Below are positions 16,995 to 26,026 of a DNA stretch of 45,416 bases, one piece after another. The notes below the pieces were generated by a model that saw nothing but the letters and a program-made list of their open reading frames with translations, had not been told where the DNA came from and searched no databases. Source of the DNA: Lachnospiraceae bacterium (lineage in GTDB: Bacteria; Bacillota; Clostridia; Lachnospirales; Lachnospiraceae); the NCBI GenBank assembly GCA_022797375.1, contig JAAWKM010000009.1, positions 1-45,416 on the forward strand. The letters are read 5' to 3'. Made by a program: the position numbers and the translations under genes. The first letter of the stretch is position 1. Every line of letters begins with the position of its first letter.

Positions 16995-17021
16995 CATTTT
17001 GCACAAAAAATGTGCAAAATG
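16995..17021. terminator. Inverted repeat between convergent genes
   Basis: An 11-bp perfect stem (CATTTTGCACA with TGTGCAAAATG) and a 5-A loop lie 46 bases past the yqeG stop. It is likely a transcription end for the minus-strand genes. Confidence 0.5.
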
Positions 17022-17067
17022 GCACTGTAAAACTTGCATTTTTATGGAAAGCTGGACTGTTACAACC

Positions 17068-17574
17068 CTAAACAGTTTTTTTCTTTAATTTATAGTATTT
17101 TTTTAACACAAAATACTCAAGCCTGCGTTTTAATACAATCTGTATTTCCTCATGTTTTGCAACAGGTTTTACAAGTATTGAATGTATGCCTGCCCTGTTT
17201 GCGCCAAGTATATCTGTAAATATCTGGTCACCCACAAACAGCGTAGTACGGGCATCCGTCCCCATATGTTCCATTCCTTCTAAATACCCCCTTGCAGAAG
17301 GTTTCCCTGCCTTATAAACATAGTATGACTCAAGCGCATCAGCAAGCGGCTTTACCCTGTATTCTTTATTATTTGAAATAATACATGTCTTAAAACCTGT
17401 TTCCTTTAGCCGTCCAAATAATTCTATTGCCCTTATAGTTACAGGTTCTCCATGCTCAACTAACGTATTATCAACATCAAATAAAATCCCCCTGTAACCT
17501 TTTTCATAGTAACTGTAATAGTCAATGTCATAAGCCGAATCATAGTCATCACTTGGAAATAAACTTTGATACAT
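17068..17574 (-). CDS. yqeG: YqeG-family HAD phosphatase
   Basis: A 168-residue HAD-IIIA type protein. Motif I is DVDNTLVEHG (nucleophile and acid/base Asp), motif II is IISNN, the motif III lysine lies in YKAGKP, and motif IV is VGDQIFTDILGANRAG. The protein ends with a basic helix (KYYKLKKKTV). YqeG proteins are cytoplasmic and are thought to dephosphorylate phosphatidylglycerophosphate-like or other small substrates; the substrate here is not shown by sequence. It starts 37 bp after ribH on the same strand and may be transcribed by read-through from the riboflavin operon, though many Firmicutes keep yqeG elsewhere. Confidence 0.85.
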   Translation of the reverse strand: MYQSLFPSDDYDSAYDIDYYSYYEKGYRGILFDVDNTLVEHGEPVTIRAIELFGRLKETGFKTCIISNNKEYRVKPLADALESYYVYKAGKPSARGYLEGMEHMGTDARTTLFVGDQIFTDILGANRAGIHSILVKPVAKHEEIQIVLKRRLEYFVLKKYYKLKKKTV

Positions 17575-17611
17575 TATATAGTCCTTTCAGTTATATAATT
17601 ATATATAATTA

Positions 17612-18076
17612 TCATGCCTGCTTTGCAAGGTTCACCATTTCTATTGCACCTAATGCACAGTCATAACCTTTATTGCCCGCTTTTGTGCCAGCACGTTCTA
17701 TTGCCTGTTGTATATTATCTGTTGTTACAATACCAAACATTACAGGTATTCCAGATTCAAGGCTAATGCTTGCAATTCCCTTTGCTGTTTCATTGCATAC
17801 AAGGTCGTAATGGCTTGTTGCACCACGTATTACTGCACCAAGGCATATAACTGCATCATACTTACCTGACATTGCCATTTTCTTTGCCATAAATGGTATT
17901 TCAAATGCACCAGGAACCCATGCTAATGTTATATTATCATCTTCAACACCATGCCTTACAAGCCCGTCGCGTGCACCGCTTATAAGTTTTGACACAATAA
18001 ATTCATTAAACCTTGCACCTACAATTCCAATTCTTAAACCACTTTCTGCTATTACATTTCCTTCTAATATTTTCAT
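17612..18076 (-). CDS. ribH: 6,7-dimethyl-8-ribityllumazine synthase
   Basis: A 154-residue lumazine synthase, which condenses 5-amino-6-ribitylamino-uracil with 3,4-dihydroxy-2-butanone-4-phosphate in the penultimate step of riboflavin synthesis. Family motifs are the N-terminal [38 protein letters not shown] with its active-site histidine, and the C-terminal [13 protein letters not shown]. Length is typical, and the enzyme usually forms a 60-mer shell. It is the last biosynthetic gene of the operon, 95 bp behind ribBA, and is under the FMN riboswitch upstream of ribD. Confidence 0.96.
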   Translation of the reverse strand: MKILEGNVIAESGLRIGIVGARFNEFIVSKLISGARDGLVRHGVEDDNITLAWVPGAFEIPFMAKKMAMSGKYDAVICLGAVIRGATSHYDLVCNETAKGIASISLESGIPVMFGIVTTDNIQQAIERAGTKAGNKGYDCALGAIEMVNLAKQA

Positions 18077-18171
18077 AATCCCCTCATTTCTGCACTGCTT
18101 CTATATATTCCAGAACCTGTGGCAGGCAGTACACCGCCACAGTATGGTAATAGTTTAAAATTCTTACATTA

Positions 18172-19377
18172 TTACTGTAAATCAAGTATATGGCCCATTT
18201 TCTCCTTTTTTGTTTTAAGATAAAACAAATCATATTTGCCAGGTTCCATTTCAATAGGCACCCTCTCTGTTATTTCAAGGTTATAGCCCGCAAGCCCATA
18301 TACTTTTAACGGGTTATTTGTCATAAGCCTTAACTTGCTTATGCCAAGGTCAACGAGTATCTGTGTGCCTATTGTATAATCCCTTGCATCTTCTGGAAAA
18401 CCAAGTTCCAAATTAGCTTCAACTGTATCAAGCCCGCCATCCTGGAGCGCATAAGCACGTATTTTATTAATAAGTCCTATGCCCCTGCCTTCCTGGCGCA
18501 TATAGAGAAGCACTCCCCTTCCCTCTTTTGCAATCATTTTCATAGCAGCATCGTACTGCTGGCCGCAGTCACACCTTGCTGAACCAAGTGCATCACCTGT
18601 AAGGCACTCTGAATGTACACGGCACAATACTGGCTTGCCATCTGTAATATCACCCTTTACAAGGGCTACATGGTGTTCACCATTTAATTTGTTAATGTAT
18701 CCATATATCGTAAACTCACCATAACGTGTAGGCATCTTTGCTTTTGCCACACATTCCACAAGCACTTCATGTTCTTTGCGGTACTGCACAAGGTCTGCTA
18801 TTCTGCCAAACTTAAGCCCGTGTTTCCTGGCAAATTCCAGAAGGTCATCTGTCCTTGCCATACTCCCGTCTTCCTTCATTATCTCACAGCAGAGGCCAAC
18901 AGGTTCAAGCCCTGCAAGCTTTACAAGGTCGACAGTTGCCTCAGTATGCCCATTACGCTCTAACACACCACCATTTTTTGCCTGCAGAGGGAACATGTGT
19001 CCTGGCATCCTGAAATCTTCTGGCTTCACATCTGGTTCAACAGTTTTCCTGGCTGTTATTGAACGTTCATATGCTGAAATGCCTGTAACAGTATCTTTAT
19101 AATCTATTGATACAGTAAACGCCGTACAATGGTTATCAGTATTTATCTCACACATCTGGCGCAGCCCAAGTTTCTTAGTATATGACTCATCCATTGGCAT
19201 ACATATAAGCCCCTTTGCGTGGCTTGCCATAAAATTTATGTTTTCCTGTGTAGCAAATCTTGCCGCACAGATAACATCCCCTTCGTTTTCCCTGTCTTCA
19301 TCATCAATCATTACAATATTTTTTCCTGATTTTAAATCCTCAAGCAGTTCTTCAATTGTATTAAATTTTATGTCCAT
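18172..19377 (-). CDS. ribBA: Bifunctional DHBP synthase / GTP cyclohydrolase II
   Basis: A 401-residue fusion starting at 19377 (AAAGGAAG ribosome site; the frame is open for 28 more codons upstream without one). The N-terminal half is 3,4-dihydroxy-2-butanone-4-phosphate synthase ([17 protein letters not shown], acidic metal site). The C-terminal half is GTP cyclohydrolase II, with zinc ligands in [18 protein letters not shown] and the catalytic segment [10 protein letters not shown]. The two halves supply both precursors of riboflavin, from ribulose-5-phosphate and GTP. The 216-bp gap to ribE is unusually large for the operon and holds two structured repeats. Confidence 0.96.
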   Translation of the reverse strand: MDIKFNTIEELLEDLKSGKNIVMIDDEDRENEGDVICAARFATQENINFMASHAKGLICMPMDESYTKKLGLRQMCEINTDNHCTAFTVSIDYKDTVTGISAYERSITARKTVEPDVKPEDFRMPGHMFPLQAKNGGVLERNGHTEATVDLVKLAGLEPVGLCCEIMKEDGSMARTDDLLEFARKHGLKFGRIADLVQYRKEHEVLVECVAKAKMPTRYGEFTIYGYINKLNGEHHVALVKGDITDGKPVLCRVHSECLTGDALGSARCDCGQQYDAAMKMIAKEGRGVLLYMRQEGRGIGLINKIRAYALQDGGLDTVEANLELGFPEDARDYTIGTQILVDLGISKLRLMTNNPLKVYGLAGYNLEITERVPIEMEPGKYDLFYLKTKKEKMGHILDLQ

Positions 19378-19417
19378 TATTTTCTTCCTTTCTGCAAAAT
19401 ATGCATAACAAGTCCAG

Positions 19418-19477
19418 CCACCGCCAGTATTATGTGTCATCATACCTGCATAGATGAACACATAATACTGGCAGTGG
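19418..19477. repeat. Long inverted repeat in the ribE-ribBA gap
   Basis: CCAC, then GCCAGTATTATGTGT, pairs with ACACATAATACTGGC, then GTGG, with one mismatch. An inner CATC/GATG extends the stem. It occupies most of the space just before the ribBA ribosome site, with its end about 40 bases before that start. Confidence 0.7.
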
Positions 19478-19483
19478 ACCAGA

Positions 19484-19570
19484 CGCCCATAAGCCTCAGG
19501 CAGAAGCTGCTTTAGCAGCGGGCAGCCTGCAAGGCAGGCGGTCTGTGGCCTGGATAATGGGCGCAGGCTT
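19484..19570. other. GC-rich structured element with possible pseudoknot
   Basis: CGCCCAT (19484-19490) can pair with ATGGGCG (19557-19563), and AAGCCT (19491-19496) with AGGCTT (19565-19570). The two pairings cross. Inside are two compact hairpins, GCTGC-TTTA-GCAGC and GCCTGC-AAG-GCAGGC. The GC content is far above the surroundings. On the minus strand it resembles the element near 37840-37890. Confidence 0.5.
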
Positions 19571-19594
19571 AAATGTTACAAATATATCCTGAAG

Positions 19595-20263
19595 CTAAAA
19601 CCCGTTTTCCATAAGAAAATCCATTGTTATTTCTGATCCATTGTTATTTAAAGCATTAACGGGCTCTTCTTTATAAGACAGAAGCCTTTCAACATATTTT
19701 CCAATAACATCATTTTCAAGATTTACAATATCTCCTGTACCCTTTTCAAGGATAATGGTTTCTTCAGCAGTATGTGGTATTACTGATACCGAAAATGTGC
19801 TGTCATCATCATTTACTGCTGCAACTGTAAGGCTTGTTCCGTCAACCGCAACGGAACCTTTTTCGACAATATATTTTAAAACGCGCTTATCTGTATTTAT
19901 TGTTATCCATACTGCATTGTCTTCCCTTGCTTTGGAAACTATTGTACCAGTACCATCAATATGCCCCGAAACTATATGTCCGCCAAAACGGCCGTTTGCA
20001 TGCATTGCGCGTTCAAGGTTTACCCTGCTTCCCTTTGATAAGCTTCCAAGTGAACTCCTGCGCAGGGTTTCAGCCATAACGTCAGCAGTAAAAAGCCCTC
20101 CATGTATAGATGTAACTGTAAGGCATACACCATTTACAGCAATACTGTCACCAACCTGGCTTCCCTCCAGCACTTTTGATGCCTGTATTGTAATAACTGC
20201 TGACAGGCTTCCTTCTGCAACAGAATTTATAATACCCATTTCTTCTATAATGCCAGTAAACAT
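19595..20263 (-). CDS. ribE: Riboflavin synthase alpha chain
   Basis: A 222-residue enzyme that dismutates two lumazine molecules to riboflavin. The start MFTGIIEEMG at 20263 is the family's usual N-terminus. Two lumazine-binding barrels repeat: the first has GDSIAVNGVCLTVTSI and LRRSSLGSLSKGSRVNLERA, and the second has GHIVSGHIDGTGTI and GSVAVDGTSLTVAAV. A C-terminal trimer helix region follows (NDVIGKYVERLL). Second gene of the operon, 61 bp after ribD. Confidence 0.96.
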   Translation of the reverse strand: MFTGIIEEMGIINSVAEGSLSAVITIQASKVLEGSQVGDSIAVNGVCLTVTSIHGGLFTADVMAETLRRSSLGSLSKGSRVNLERAMHANGRFGGHIVSGHIDGTGTIVSKAREDNAVWITINTDKRVLKYIVEKGSVAVDGTSLTVAAVNDDDSTFSVSVIPHTAEETIILEKGTGDIVNLENDVIGKYVERLLSYKEEPVNALNNNGSEITMDFLMENGF

Positions 20264-20324
20264 GTTTATATCCCGCCTTCCTTTATTTACACATGCAATT
20301 TCCAGGTTTTTGCCTGGCACAATA

Positions 20325-21419
20325 TTAACTTATATTATGTTTAATATCACATTCCAGAAGAATATCACTGCCAAACTTCTTTATATCTATATTTCCACAT
20401 ATATATGCATTAGAAGGCGATAATACGCTTTCACCCCCAACTGGTGTATATTTCCCGCTTCCACCAAATATTCTGGGTGCAATATATGCCTGTATATGGT
20501 TTACAATTCCTGCTTTTAATGCACTGTTATTCAGTGTGCCGCCCCCTTCAAGAAGTATGCTGTCAATTCCCATGCTTCCAAGTTCACCCATAAGTATTTT
20601 TAAATCTGTCCTGCCGCCAAGCGGCGTAGTTTTTACAATAATGGCACCTTTCTCTTCAAGCTGTTTTATCCTTTTTGCATCTTCTGACACTGTTGCAATA
20701 ATTGTCCGTATCTGGCTTGCAGTTTCAAGTATACGGCAGTTATCTGGTATCCGCAGATGGCTGTCGCATATAATCCTTACAGGATTTCTGCCAGAAGGCA
20801 GATGGCATGTAAGTTCCGGGTTATCATTAATAACAGTCTGCACCCCTGCCATAATTCCAGTTAATGCATTTCTTGTTTTCTGGACATAAGCCCTTGCTTC
20901 TTCTCCTGTTACCCACTTACTCTCACCTGAATCACATGCTGTCTTGCCATCAAGTGTCATGGCATACTTCATAACAACATATGGTGTCTTTGTAGTAATA
21001 TAATGGAAAAATACAGGATTAAGCGCATCGCATTCTTCTTTTAAAACACCTGTTACAACATTTATGCCTGCATCCCTAAGCTGTTTTATGCCATTTCCTG
21101 CAACAAGGCTGTTAGGGTCGTCTGAGCCAATATACACATTTTTAATATTATTTTCAATAATTGCCTGTGTACATGGAGGCTGTTTGCCATAGTGGCAGCA
21201 TGGTTCAAGTGTTACATAAATATCTGCTCCCGCTGCACTCCCTTTAAGGTTCCTGAATGCATTACGCTCTGCATGAAGCCCGCCATATTCCTCATGATAC
21301 CCTTCCGCAATGATTTTTCCATCTTTTACAATAACAGCCCCTACAAGCGGGTTAGGATTAACCCTGCCAGTACCATTGCGTGCCAGCTCTATGGCACGCC
21401 TCATATATTTTTCTTCCAA
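20325..21419 (-). CDS. ribD: Bifunctional pyrimidine deaminase/reductase
   Basis: A 364-residue fusion for the deamination and reduction steps after GTP cyclohydrolase. I place the start at a TTG (21419): GAGGTG lies 6 bases before it and the protein then reads (L)EEKYMRRAIELARNG, the normal RibD beginning. The longer frame upstream is leader. The deaminase half has the zinc motif HAERNAF and LEPCCHYGKQPPC, and the reductase half (from about 150) has MKYAMTLDGKTA and LLEGGGTLN. First gene of the rib operon, controlled by the FMN riboswitch and its terminator. Confidence 0.95.
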   Translation of the reverse strand: MEEKYMRRAIELARNGTGRVNPNPLVGAVIVKDGKIIAEGYHEEYGGLHAERNAFRNLKGSAAGADIYVTLEPCCHYGKQPPCTQAIIENNIKNVYIGSDDPNSLVAGNGIKQLRDAGINVVTGVLKEECDALNPVFFHYITTKTPYVVMKYAMTLDGKTACDSGESKWVTGEEARAYVQKTRNALTGIMAGVQTVINDNPELTCHLPSGRNPVRIICDSHLRIPDNCRILETASQIRTIIATVSEDAKRIKQLEEKGAIIVKTTPLGGRTDLKILMGELGSMGIDSILLEGGGTLNNSALKAGIVNHIQAYIAPRIFGGSGKYTPVGGESVLSPSNAYICGNIDIKKFGSDILLECDIKHNIS

Positions 21420-21471
21420 AAAAACACCTCTTTCCATATTCCTTAAATGCTGGAAATAAAAGAATAAAAGG

Positions 21472-21500
21472 TAAAAAGCCCTGGGAAAAAACCAAGGCTT
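21472..21500 (-). terminator. Intrinsic terminator in the ribD leader
   Basis: AGCCTTGG pairs with CCAGGGCT (one G-U pair) across a T-rich loop, then TTTTTACCTTTT follows on the minus strand, 53 bases before ribD. It fits the expression platform of the riboswitch: FMN binding would favour this terminator. Confidence 0.75.
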
Positions 21501-21658
21501 AAAATCTGAAAGTACAATTATAACTTTATAATTTATATTGCATATATTACAGAAAGCAGCCTGCACTGCAAAACCTGCCCGCACATCAGACAGGACCTGC
21601 CGCCAGGATACCTGTATTATATAATTAAATCCATGCCATAAAAATATAAATATTGTAC

Positions 21659-21783
21659 ATCTTCTCTTATCCAGACTTTACTGTCGGCTTTGGAATTACA
21701 CCAAATCATGCCTTATGGCTTGCGGGCTTACCTTTTAAAAGGCACACCGCCGGTCGGGAATTAAACCCTGCCTTGAAGAATTT
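21659..21783 (-). promoter_or_regulatory. FMN riboswitch (RFN element)
   Basis: On the minus strand the conserved order of the RFN element is present: a 5' P1 strand TTCTTC, AGGCAGGGTTTAATTCCCGA, CCGGCGGT, AAGCCCGC, TTGGTGTAATTCC, a GCCGACAGT segment, AGTCTGGAT, and the closing GAGAAG. It binds flavin mononucleotide and lowers transcription of the riboflavin operon, which starts 240 bases downstream. Confidence 0.95.
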
Positions 21784-21831
21784 TATTCGCACGTTTATTA
21801 TTATATATTATTACAGGTCTTTATTCAAGTA

Positions 21832-21853
21832 GGAATTTTTATAAAACGGACGT
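21832..21853 (-). repeat. Interspersed CGTCCGTTT-type repeat, copy 1
   Basis: The minus strand reads CGTCCGTTTTATAAAAATTC, the same core as copies at 24962, 30539 and 43266. It lies between the BlaR1-like stop and the riboswitch. Confidence 0.55.
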
Positions 21854-21863
21854 ATATACAAGT

Positions 21864-24458
21864 TTATTTTTCTGAAAGCTTCCTGTACCATTTTTCTGCA
21901 ACATATGATGCTATTTTTGCAAATGGCTGCCATTCCAGGTTATCACTTTCTTTATTGCCTGCATCTGCAAAGTCTGTATACATATAAAAATAAATATTAT
22001 TATATCTCCAGGAAAGCAATAATGTTGTCATGTCTTTTCTTTTACAGAACTGTATTTTTATAAGCTTTTCCTTATCTCCTGCAAAGTAAGACCAGTATTT
22101 GTTTTCATAGGAAACAGAACCTTCCATTCTGTCAAGTTCTTTTATTGGTTTATTTCTAAAACACAGTTTAACCTCTGTTTTTGCAATTGCATCATAGAAT
22201 GTAACTATCCCTGTGTTCTTTTCAGAAGAAGCTTTTGCATTTTGTATCCAGGTTTTATTTTCTGGAAGTTCTATTGTAACATCCAGGTTTTCAAAGTAAA
22301 AACTATTACCCTGTGTCTGTGAAGTTTCCTGCCCTGTATCTATCCACTCTTCACTGGCATCATAGTTTATAATCATATTTTTTGCCAGGTATACCAGAAA
22401 AGTATTTCCATATTCATCAATAAATGCAGCATAGTCTTTCCCCTTATATCCAGCATAACCATCATATGGCCTGATATTATTTTTATCAATATCTCTTCCA
22501 ATTAACAACTGTTCAAATTCTGCCACCAGTTCTTTTGCCTGTCTTCTATTTATCCTGTTATCTGGCATACCGCTCACAAAACCATACCTTTTGCTTACAT
22601 ATTGTACAAGTTTATTTCCTGAAAAAGCAAAATCAAGACGAAGAGTAATATCATCATGGTTTTCAGAGTTCCCTAAACTATAATTTCCATATGACAGCCT
22701 CCATAACCCATTCATATGTAATTCATCTATAACAGGCTGTGGCATTATTTTCTCTATAGCAGTTATTAAATTTTTCATAGGCTGTATACTTGCTTTCTTG
22801 TCATTAACTGGTATTACCCGCACAATATTAGTATATTGCTTTCTTATGCCATATTCTGTTATAGCCTGGCATATAATTTCACCATTTTCAGTCTTAAATG
22901 CTGGTGAATATTTACCAGGGATTTTTACCAGGTTTTTACCATCTTCTGTAGAAAGTGCATACCTGTGGATACTTCCATCTTCATCTACTGTGAAAAACTG
23001 GTAATACATATAATTTCCACACTCTGGTATTGCTGTCTGGCTTTGCCCGATTGCAAAGTCATCTTCATCGCCATCACAGTCATAATCCTTAACAGCTAAA
23101 GTAAATCCTTCCTTTGGATAATAAATTGTATTTACATCAAACTCAAGTTTATATTCTGCATATTTTACATTATCTTTATAAGTCCTTATTACAAAGTCCC
23201 CGCTATAATATGTGTCTCCAGCGGGGGCACTTTTATCTGGTGGCTCTTTATCTGCTAAATGGACAACTTGTACATTATACCCATTGATTTTTTCTTCTGC
23301 TACTATATCACCATATACTTTGCCATTATTTTCTTCATTCTCTTTATTACCATCTTTATCTGGTACATTTTTTGTATTATTTTTTATAGTCTCTTTTCCT
23401 GTATCATAAGCATCTGTAAGGCATACTGCCCCTGCTGCCAATACCAGTATTACTGCTAATACACTAATCCATTTACCATGTTTTTTAAAATTCAGCACAT
23501 TAGCCACCCTCTTTCTTGTATCTGTTTCGCCAAACGATAAAAGCCCTGCTGCCTTCCCTCTATTGTTTGTGGCAAATCCAAGCAAAGACATGCTGTAATC
23601 TTTACATATGCCAGTGCCCATTTTCTGAAGTACATATTCATCACAGCTCATTTCCATATCACGTACCATAAGGAAATATGATATCCAGGCCAAAGGGTTA
23701 AACCAATATATACATGCCATTAAAAATGCGGCAGGTTTAATTATATAATCCCTGCGTTTTATATGGTATTTTTCATGTTTTAAAATGTATTCCTTTTCTT
23801 CTTCACCTAAACGGAATGGAATATAAATCCTGGGATGAAGTATTCCTGTAACAAAAGGAGAGGGAATATTTACACATTCATAAATATTGTCTTCAAACTT
23901 TACTGCACTTCTAAGATGCCTTTTCATATAGATTAACATATAAAAATTCCAGGACAGTATAAACAAAATTCCTGCCAGCCATATAAATGCACCATACTTA
24001 ACAACAGGATTTACCTGTTCTGCATGGATATCTGATGCTTTTATTGCACTTTCTGGTACAGATATATTTCCTTCTGTGGTTTCCTTTTTTATTATTTTAT
24101 CTTGATTCTTATTATCAGGGAAAATACCATGCGTATTCCCTGGTACTCCAATATCCATGTTGTTATTCCGGATATTGCTGCCAGGTACTACATAACCAGG
24201 CTGTCCATCTGTTTTATTAATGTCTGTTTCCATATTGATTATATCTGTAAAACCTGTATCTATTACGTTAAACAGGCTTACAGGTGAAGATACAGCAACA
24301 GGGCATGATAAACGTACAAATACAACCAGCCATATAATATACCTGTATTTCTTAGGAAGCCTGTACATAATACCACGTACAAACAGGACAATAATAATAA
24401 CTGGACATGCTGTAACTGCCATATCCACAATTTGTAAGAATAACTGGTACAGCAACAT
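21864..24458 (-). CDS. BlaR1-type M56 metalloprotease receptor with a long non-PBP sensor
   Basis: An 864-residue membrane protein. The ATG at 24458 is preferred (GGAGGTG 7 bases upstream) over a GTG three codons earlier. N-terminal membrane segments (about 7-25, 35-52, 157-177) and a zinc protease site HEKYH (228-232), with MSCDEYVLQKMG further on, match the M56/BlaR1 family. A further segment (about 335-355: LAVILVLAAGAV) leads to about 500 outside residues. This sensor is not penicillin-binding-like: it has a calcium-site-like DYDCDGDEDDFAIG and a C-terminal beta region. Family knowledge: on sensing a signal, such receptors trigger cleavage of the BlaI-type repressor. The repressor gene lies just upstream, 24 bp apart, so this is a two-gene operon. 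The ligand is unknown and need not be a beta-lactam. Confidence 0.85.
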   Translation of the reverse strand: MLLYQLFLQIVDMAVTACPVIIIVLFVRGIMYRLPKKYRYIIWLVVFVRLSCPVAVSSPVSLFNVIDTGFTDIINMETDINKTDGQPGYVVPGSNIRNNNMDIGVPGNTHGIFPDNKNQDKIIKKETTEGNISVPESAIKASDIHAEQVNPVVKYGAFIWLAGILFILSWNFYMLIYMKRHLRSAVKFEDNIYECVNIPSPFVTGILHPRIYIPFRLGEEEKEYILKHEKYHIKRRDYIIKPAAFLMACIYWFNPLAWISYFLMVRDMEMSCDEYVLQKMGTGICKDYSMSLLGFATNNRGKAAGLLSFGETDTRKRVANVLNFKKHGKWISVLAVILVLAAGAVCLTDAYDTGKETIKNNTKNVPDKDGNKENEENNGKVYGDIVAEEKINGYNVQVVHLADKEPPDKSAPAGDTYYSGDFVIRTYKDNVKYAEYKLEFDVNTIYYPKEGFTLAVKDYDCDGDEDDFAIGQSQTAIPECGNYMYYQFFTVDEDGSIHRYALSTEDGKNLVKIPGKYSPAFKTENGEIICQAITEYGIRKQYTNIVRVIPVNDKKASIQPMKNLITAIEKIMPQPVIDELHMNGLWRLSYGNYSLGNSENHDDITLRLDFAFSGNKLVQYVSKRYGFVSGMPDNRINRRQAKELVAEFEQLLIGRDIDKNNIRPYDGYAGYKGKDYAAFIDEYGNTFLVYLAKNMIINYDASEEWIDTGQETSQTQGNSFYFENLDVTIELPENKTWIQNAKASSEKNTGIVTFYDAIAKTEVKLCFRNKPIKELDRMEGSVSYENKYWSYFAGDKEKLIKIQFCKRKDMTTLLLSWRYNNIYFYMYTDFADAGNKESDNLEWQPFAKIASYVAEKWYRKLSEK

Positions 24459-24482
24459 CTTCCTCACCTCCTCCTTTATACA

Positions 24483-24845
24483 CTATTCCCCGCTATGCTG
24501 GTCAATAAGCTCCTTAATTTTTTCTGCTTCCTTTGCAGATATTTTCCTTCCACCAAGGAAGGCTGCCATAAACTGGGGAAGAGAGCCGCCAAACGTCCGT
24601 TCAACAAAATAAGCTGATTCATCACGTTGTACACGTTCCCTTCCAATCAGAACAGAAACTACAGCATTTTCATTTTTAATATATCCTTTTTCAGATAACT
24701 TTTTAATAGTTGTATATGTAGTTGATTTTTTCCATCCAAGGACATTATTGCATATTTTTACAAGTTCACCTGAGCTTACTGGTGCATGTTCCCATACAAC
24801 CATCATAAAACGGTAATCGCTGTCACATAGTTTTAAATATTCCAT
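24483..24845 (-). CDS. BlaI/MecI-type winged-helix repressor
   Basis: A 120-residue DNA-binding protein. The winged helix is visible at about 8-70: DYRFMMVVWEHAPVSSGELV, then WKKSTTYTTIKKLSEKGYI, which is the BlaI recognition-helix pattern. The C-terminal helices (FMAAFLGGRKISAKEAEKIK) should dimerise. It normally represses its own operon until cut by the partner protease. The operator dyad upstream fits that. It starts at 24845 with GGAGATATATTT upstream. Confidence 0.9.
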   Translation of the reverse strand: MEYLKLCDSDYRFMMVVWEHAPVSSGELVKICNNVLGWKKSTTYTTIKKLSEKGYIKNENAVVSVLIGRERVQRDESAYFVERTFGGSLPQFMAAFLGGRKISAKEAEKIKELIDQHSGE

Positions 24846-24880
24846 AAATATATCTCCTTTTCATGGTTTTAATTATAATA

Positions 24881-24929
24881 GGTCTGTTATTATAGACCAC
24901 TTATTAAAATAAGTCTATAACAACAGACC
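24881..24929 (-). promoter_or_regulatory. Double palindromic operator of the BlaI-type gene
   Basis: Two similar dyads occur: GGTCTGTTATTATAGACC (24881-24898) and GTCTATAACAACAGACC (24913-24929). Each has GTCT...AGAC arms, and the second is close to the reverse complement of the first. On the minus strand they lie downstream of a TTGACA -35 (24935-24940) and overlap the -10 region, the expected place for a repressor site. Confidence 0.7.
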
Positions 24930-24934
24930 AGTTT

Positions 24935-24940
24935 TGTCAA
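24935..24940 (-). promoter_or_regulatory. -35 box for the BlaI/BlaR1-type operon
   Basis: A perfect TTGACA on the minus strand. A -10-like TATAGA or TAGACT is 15-17 bases downstream, inside the operator. Confidence 0.6.
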
Positions 24941-24961
24941 CTATTTTAATTTAATAATGCA

Positions 24962-24983
24962 CATCCGTTTCATAAAAATCCCC
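24962..24983 (+). repeat. Interspersed CGTCCGTTT-type repeat, copy 2
   Basis: CATCCGTTTCATAAAAATCC differs from the core of the other copies at a few positions. It lies in the gap between UppP and the repressor promoter. Confidence 0.5.
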
Positions 24984-24984
24984 A

Positions 24985-25003
24985 TGCCGTGCTTTGCACG
25001 GCA
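24985..25003 (-). terminator. Terminator of the first uppP gene
   Basis: An 8-bp stem TGCCGTGC/GCACGGCA with a 3-base loop, then TGGGGATTTTTATG on the minus strand. Confidence 0.7.
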
Positions 25004-25041
25004 CAAATAGTAATGAAAAATGCTGTTTTCCATAATGCCTC

Positions 25042-25887
25042 TTAAAATACCATAAAATATCCAAGCACAAGTACACCTAATATAATCCTGTACCAGCCAA
25101 ATACTTTAAAATCATGTTTTTTAATATATCCCATAAGGAATTTTATAACAACAAGTGACACTATAAACGCCGTCGCCATTCCTGCTAAAAGCAGCACAGC
25201 TTCCCCTGTAGTAAATGAAAGCCCGAATTTCAGTACTTTTATAAGACTTGCACCAAACATAACTGGTATTGCAAGATAAAATGTAAATTCTGCCGCAACT
25301 GTCCTTGCCAGCCCAAGCACAAGACCACCTATAATAGTTGCCCCTGAACGTGATGTACCTGGAAATACTGCTGCTACAAGCTGGAATACACCTATAAGGA
25401 AAGCAGTCTGGTATGTAATGCCTGATATGGATGTTACCTTTGCTTCCTGTCCTTTATTCCTGTTCTCAATAAATATAAAAATTATGCCAACAACTATAAG
25501 CATAATTGCAACTGTCTGGTAGTTATAAAACATTTCTTCCAGTTTATCACCCATTGCCAGTTCTATAATTACTGCTGGTACACATGCCACAGCTATTTTA
25601 AACCACATTATAAATGTATCTTTCCTGACATATCCCATAATGCCTTCTGCACCACTGTTATTATTCTGCGGCATACAGAATGGCCATATCTGGCTCCAGA
25701 ACAATATTACAACTGCCAGTATTGCCCCAAGCTGTATAACTACAAGATACATCTCCATAAATGATTCTGATGCATCCAGTTTTACAAACTCATCCAGAAG
25801 TATCATATGTCCAGTGCTGCTTATTGGAAGCCATTCTGTAATGCCTTCCACAATTCCAAATAAAATTGACTTTAAGATTTCTAACAT
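25042..25887 (-). CDS. uppP: Undecaprenyl-diphosphatase (BacA/UppP family), copy 1
   Basis: A 281-residue integral membrane enzyme that dephosphorylates undecaprenyl diphosphate, recycling the lipid carrier for wall synthesis. Loss or excess changes bacitracin sensitivity. Both family signatures are present: the N-terminal EGITEWLPISSTGHMIL and the second motif FPGTSRSGATIIGGLVLG, each on a re-entrant loop. About eight hydrophobic segments are visible. Start ATG at 25887. A second, diverged UppP gene lies at 42287-43162. Confidence 0.95.
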   Translation of the reverse strand: MLEILKSILFGIVEGITEWLPISSTGHMILLDEFVKLDASESFMEMYLVVIQLGAILAVVILFWSQIWPFCMPQNNNSGAEGIMGYVRKDTFIMWFKIAVACVPAVIIELAMGDKLEEMFYNYQTVAIMLIVVGIIFIFIENRNKGQEAKVTSISGITYQTAFLIGVFQLVAAVFPGTSRSGATIIGGLVLGLARTVAAEFTFYLAIPVMFGASLIKVLKFGLSFTTGEAVLLLAGMATAFIVSLVVIKFLMGYIKKHDFKVFGWYRIILGVLVLGYFMVF

Positions 25888-26026
25888 AAATATACCTTGC
25901 CTTCCTTAATTTGTTCCAGTTATATATGTACAAAGCTCCTGGCAGTAAATTTCCATATAGGAATTTCTATGCCAGGGCATGCCTGAAAAATATTTTATGC
26001 CAGTATGCGTCACAATTTACGGAAAG

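Noticed and set aside
19755-20423. Long plus-strand ORF (222 codons) opposite ribE
   Set aside because: It lies antisense to a clearly conserved gene and has no start signal or recognisable domain.
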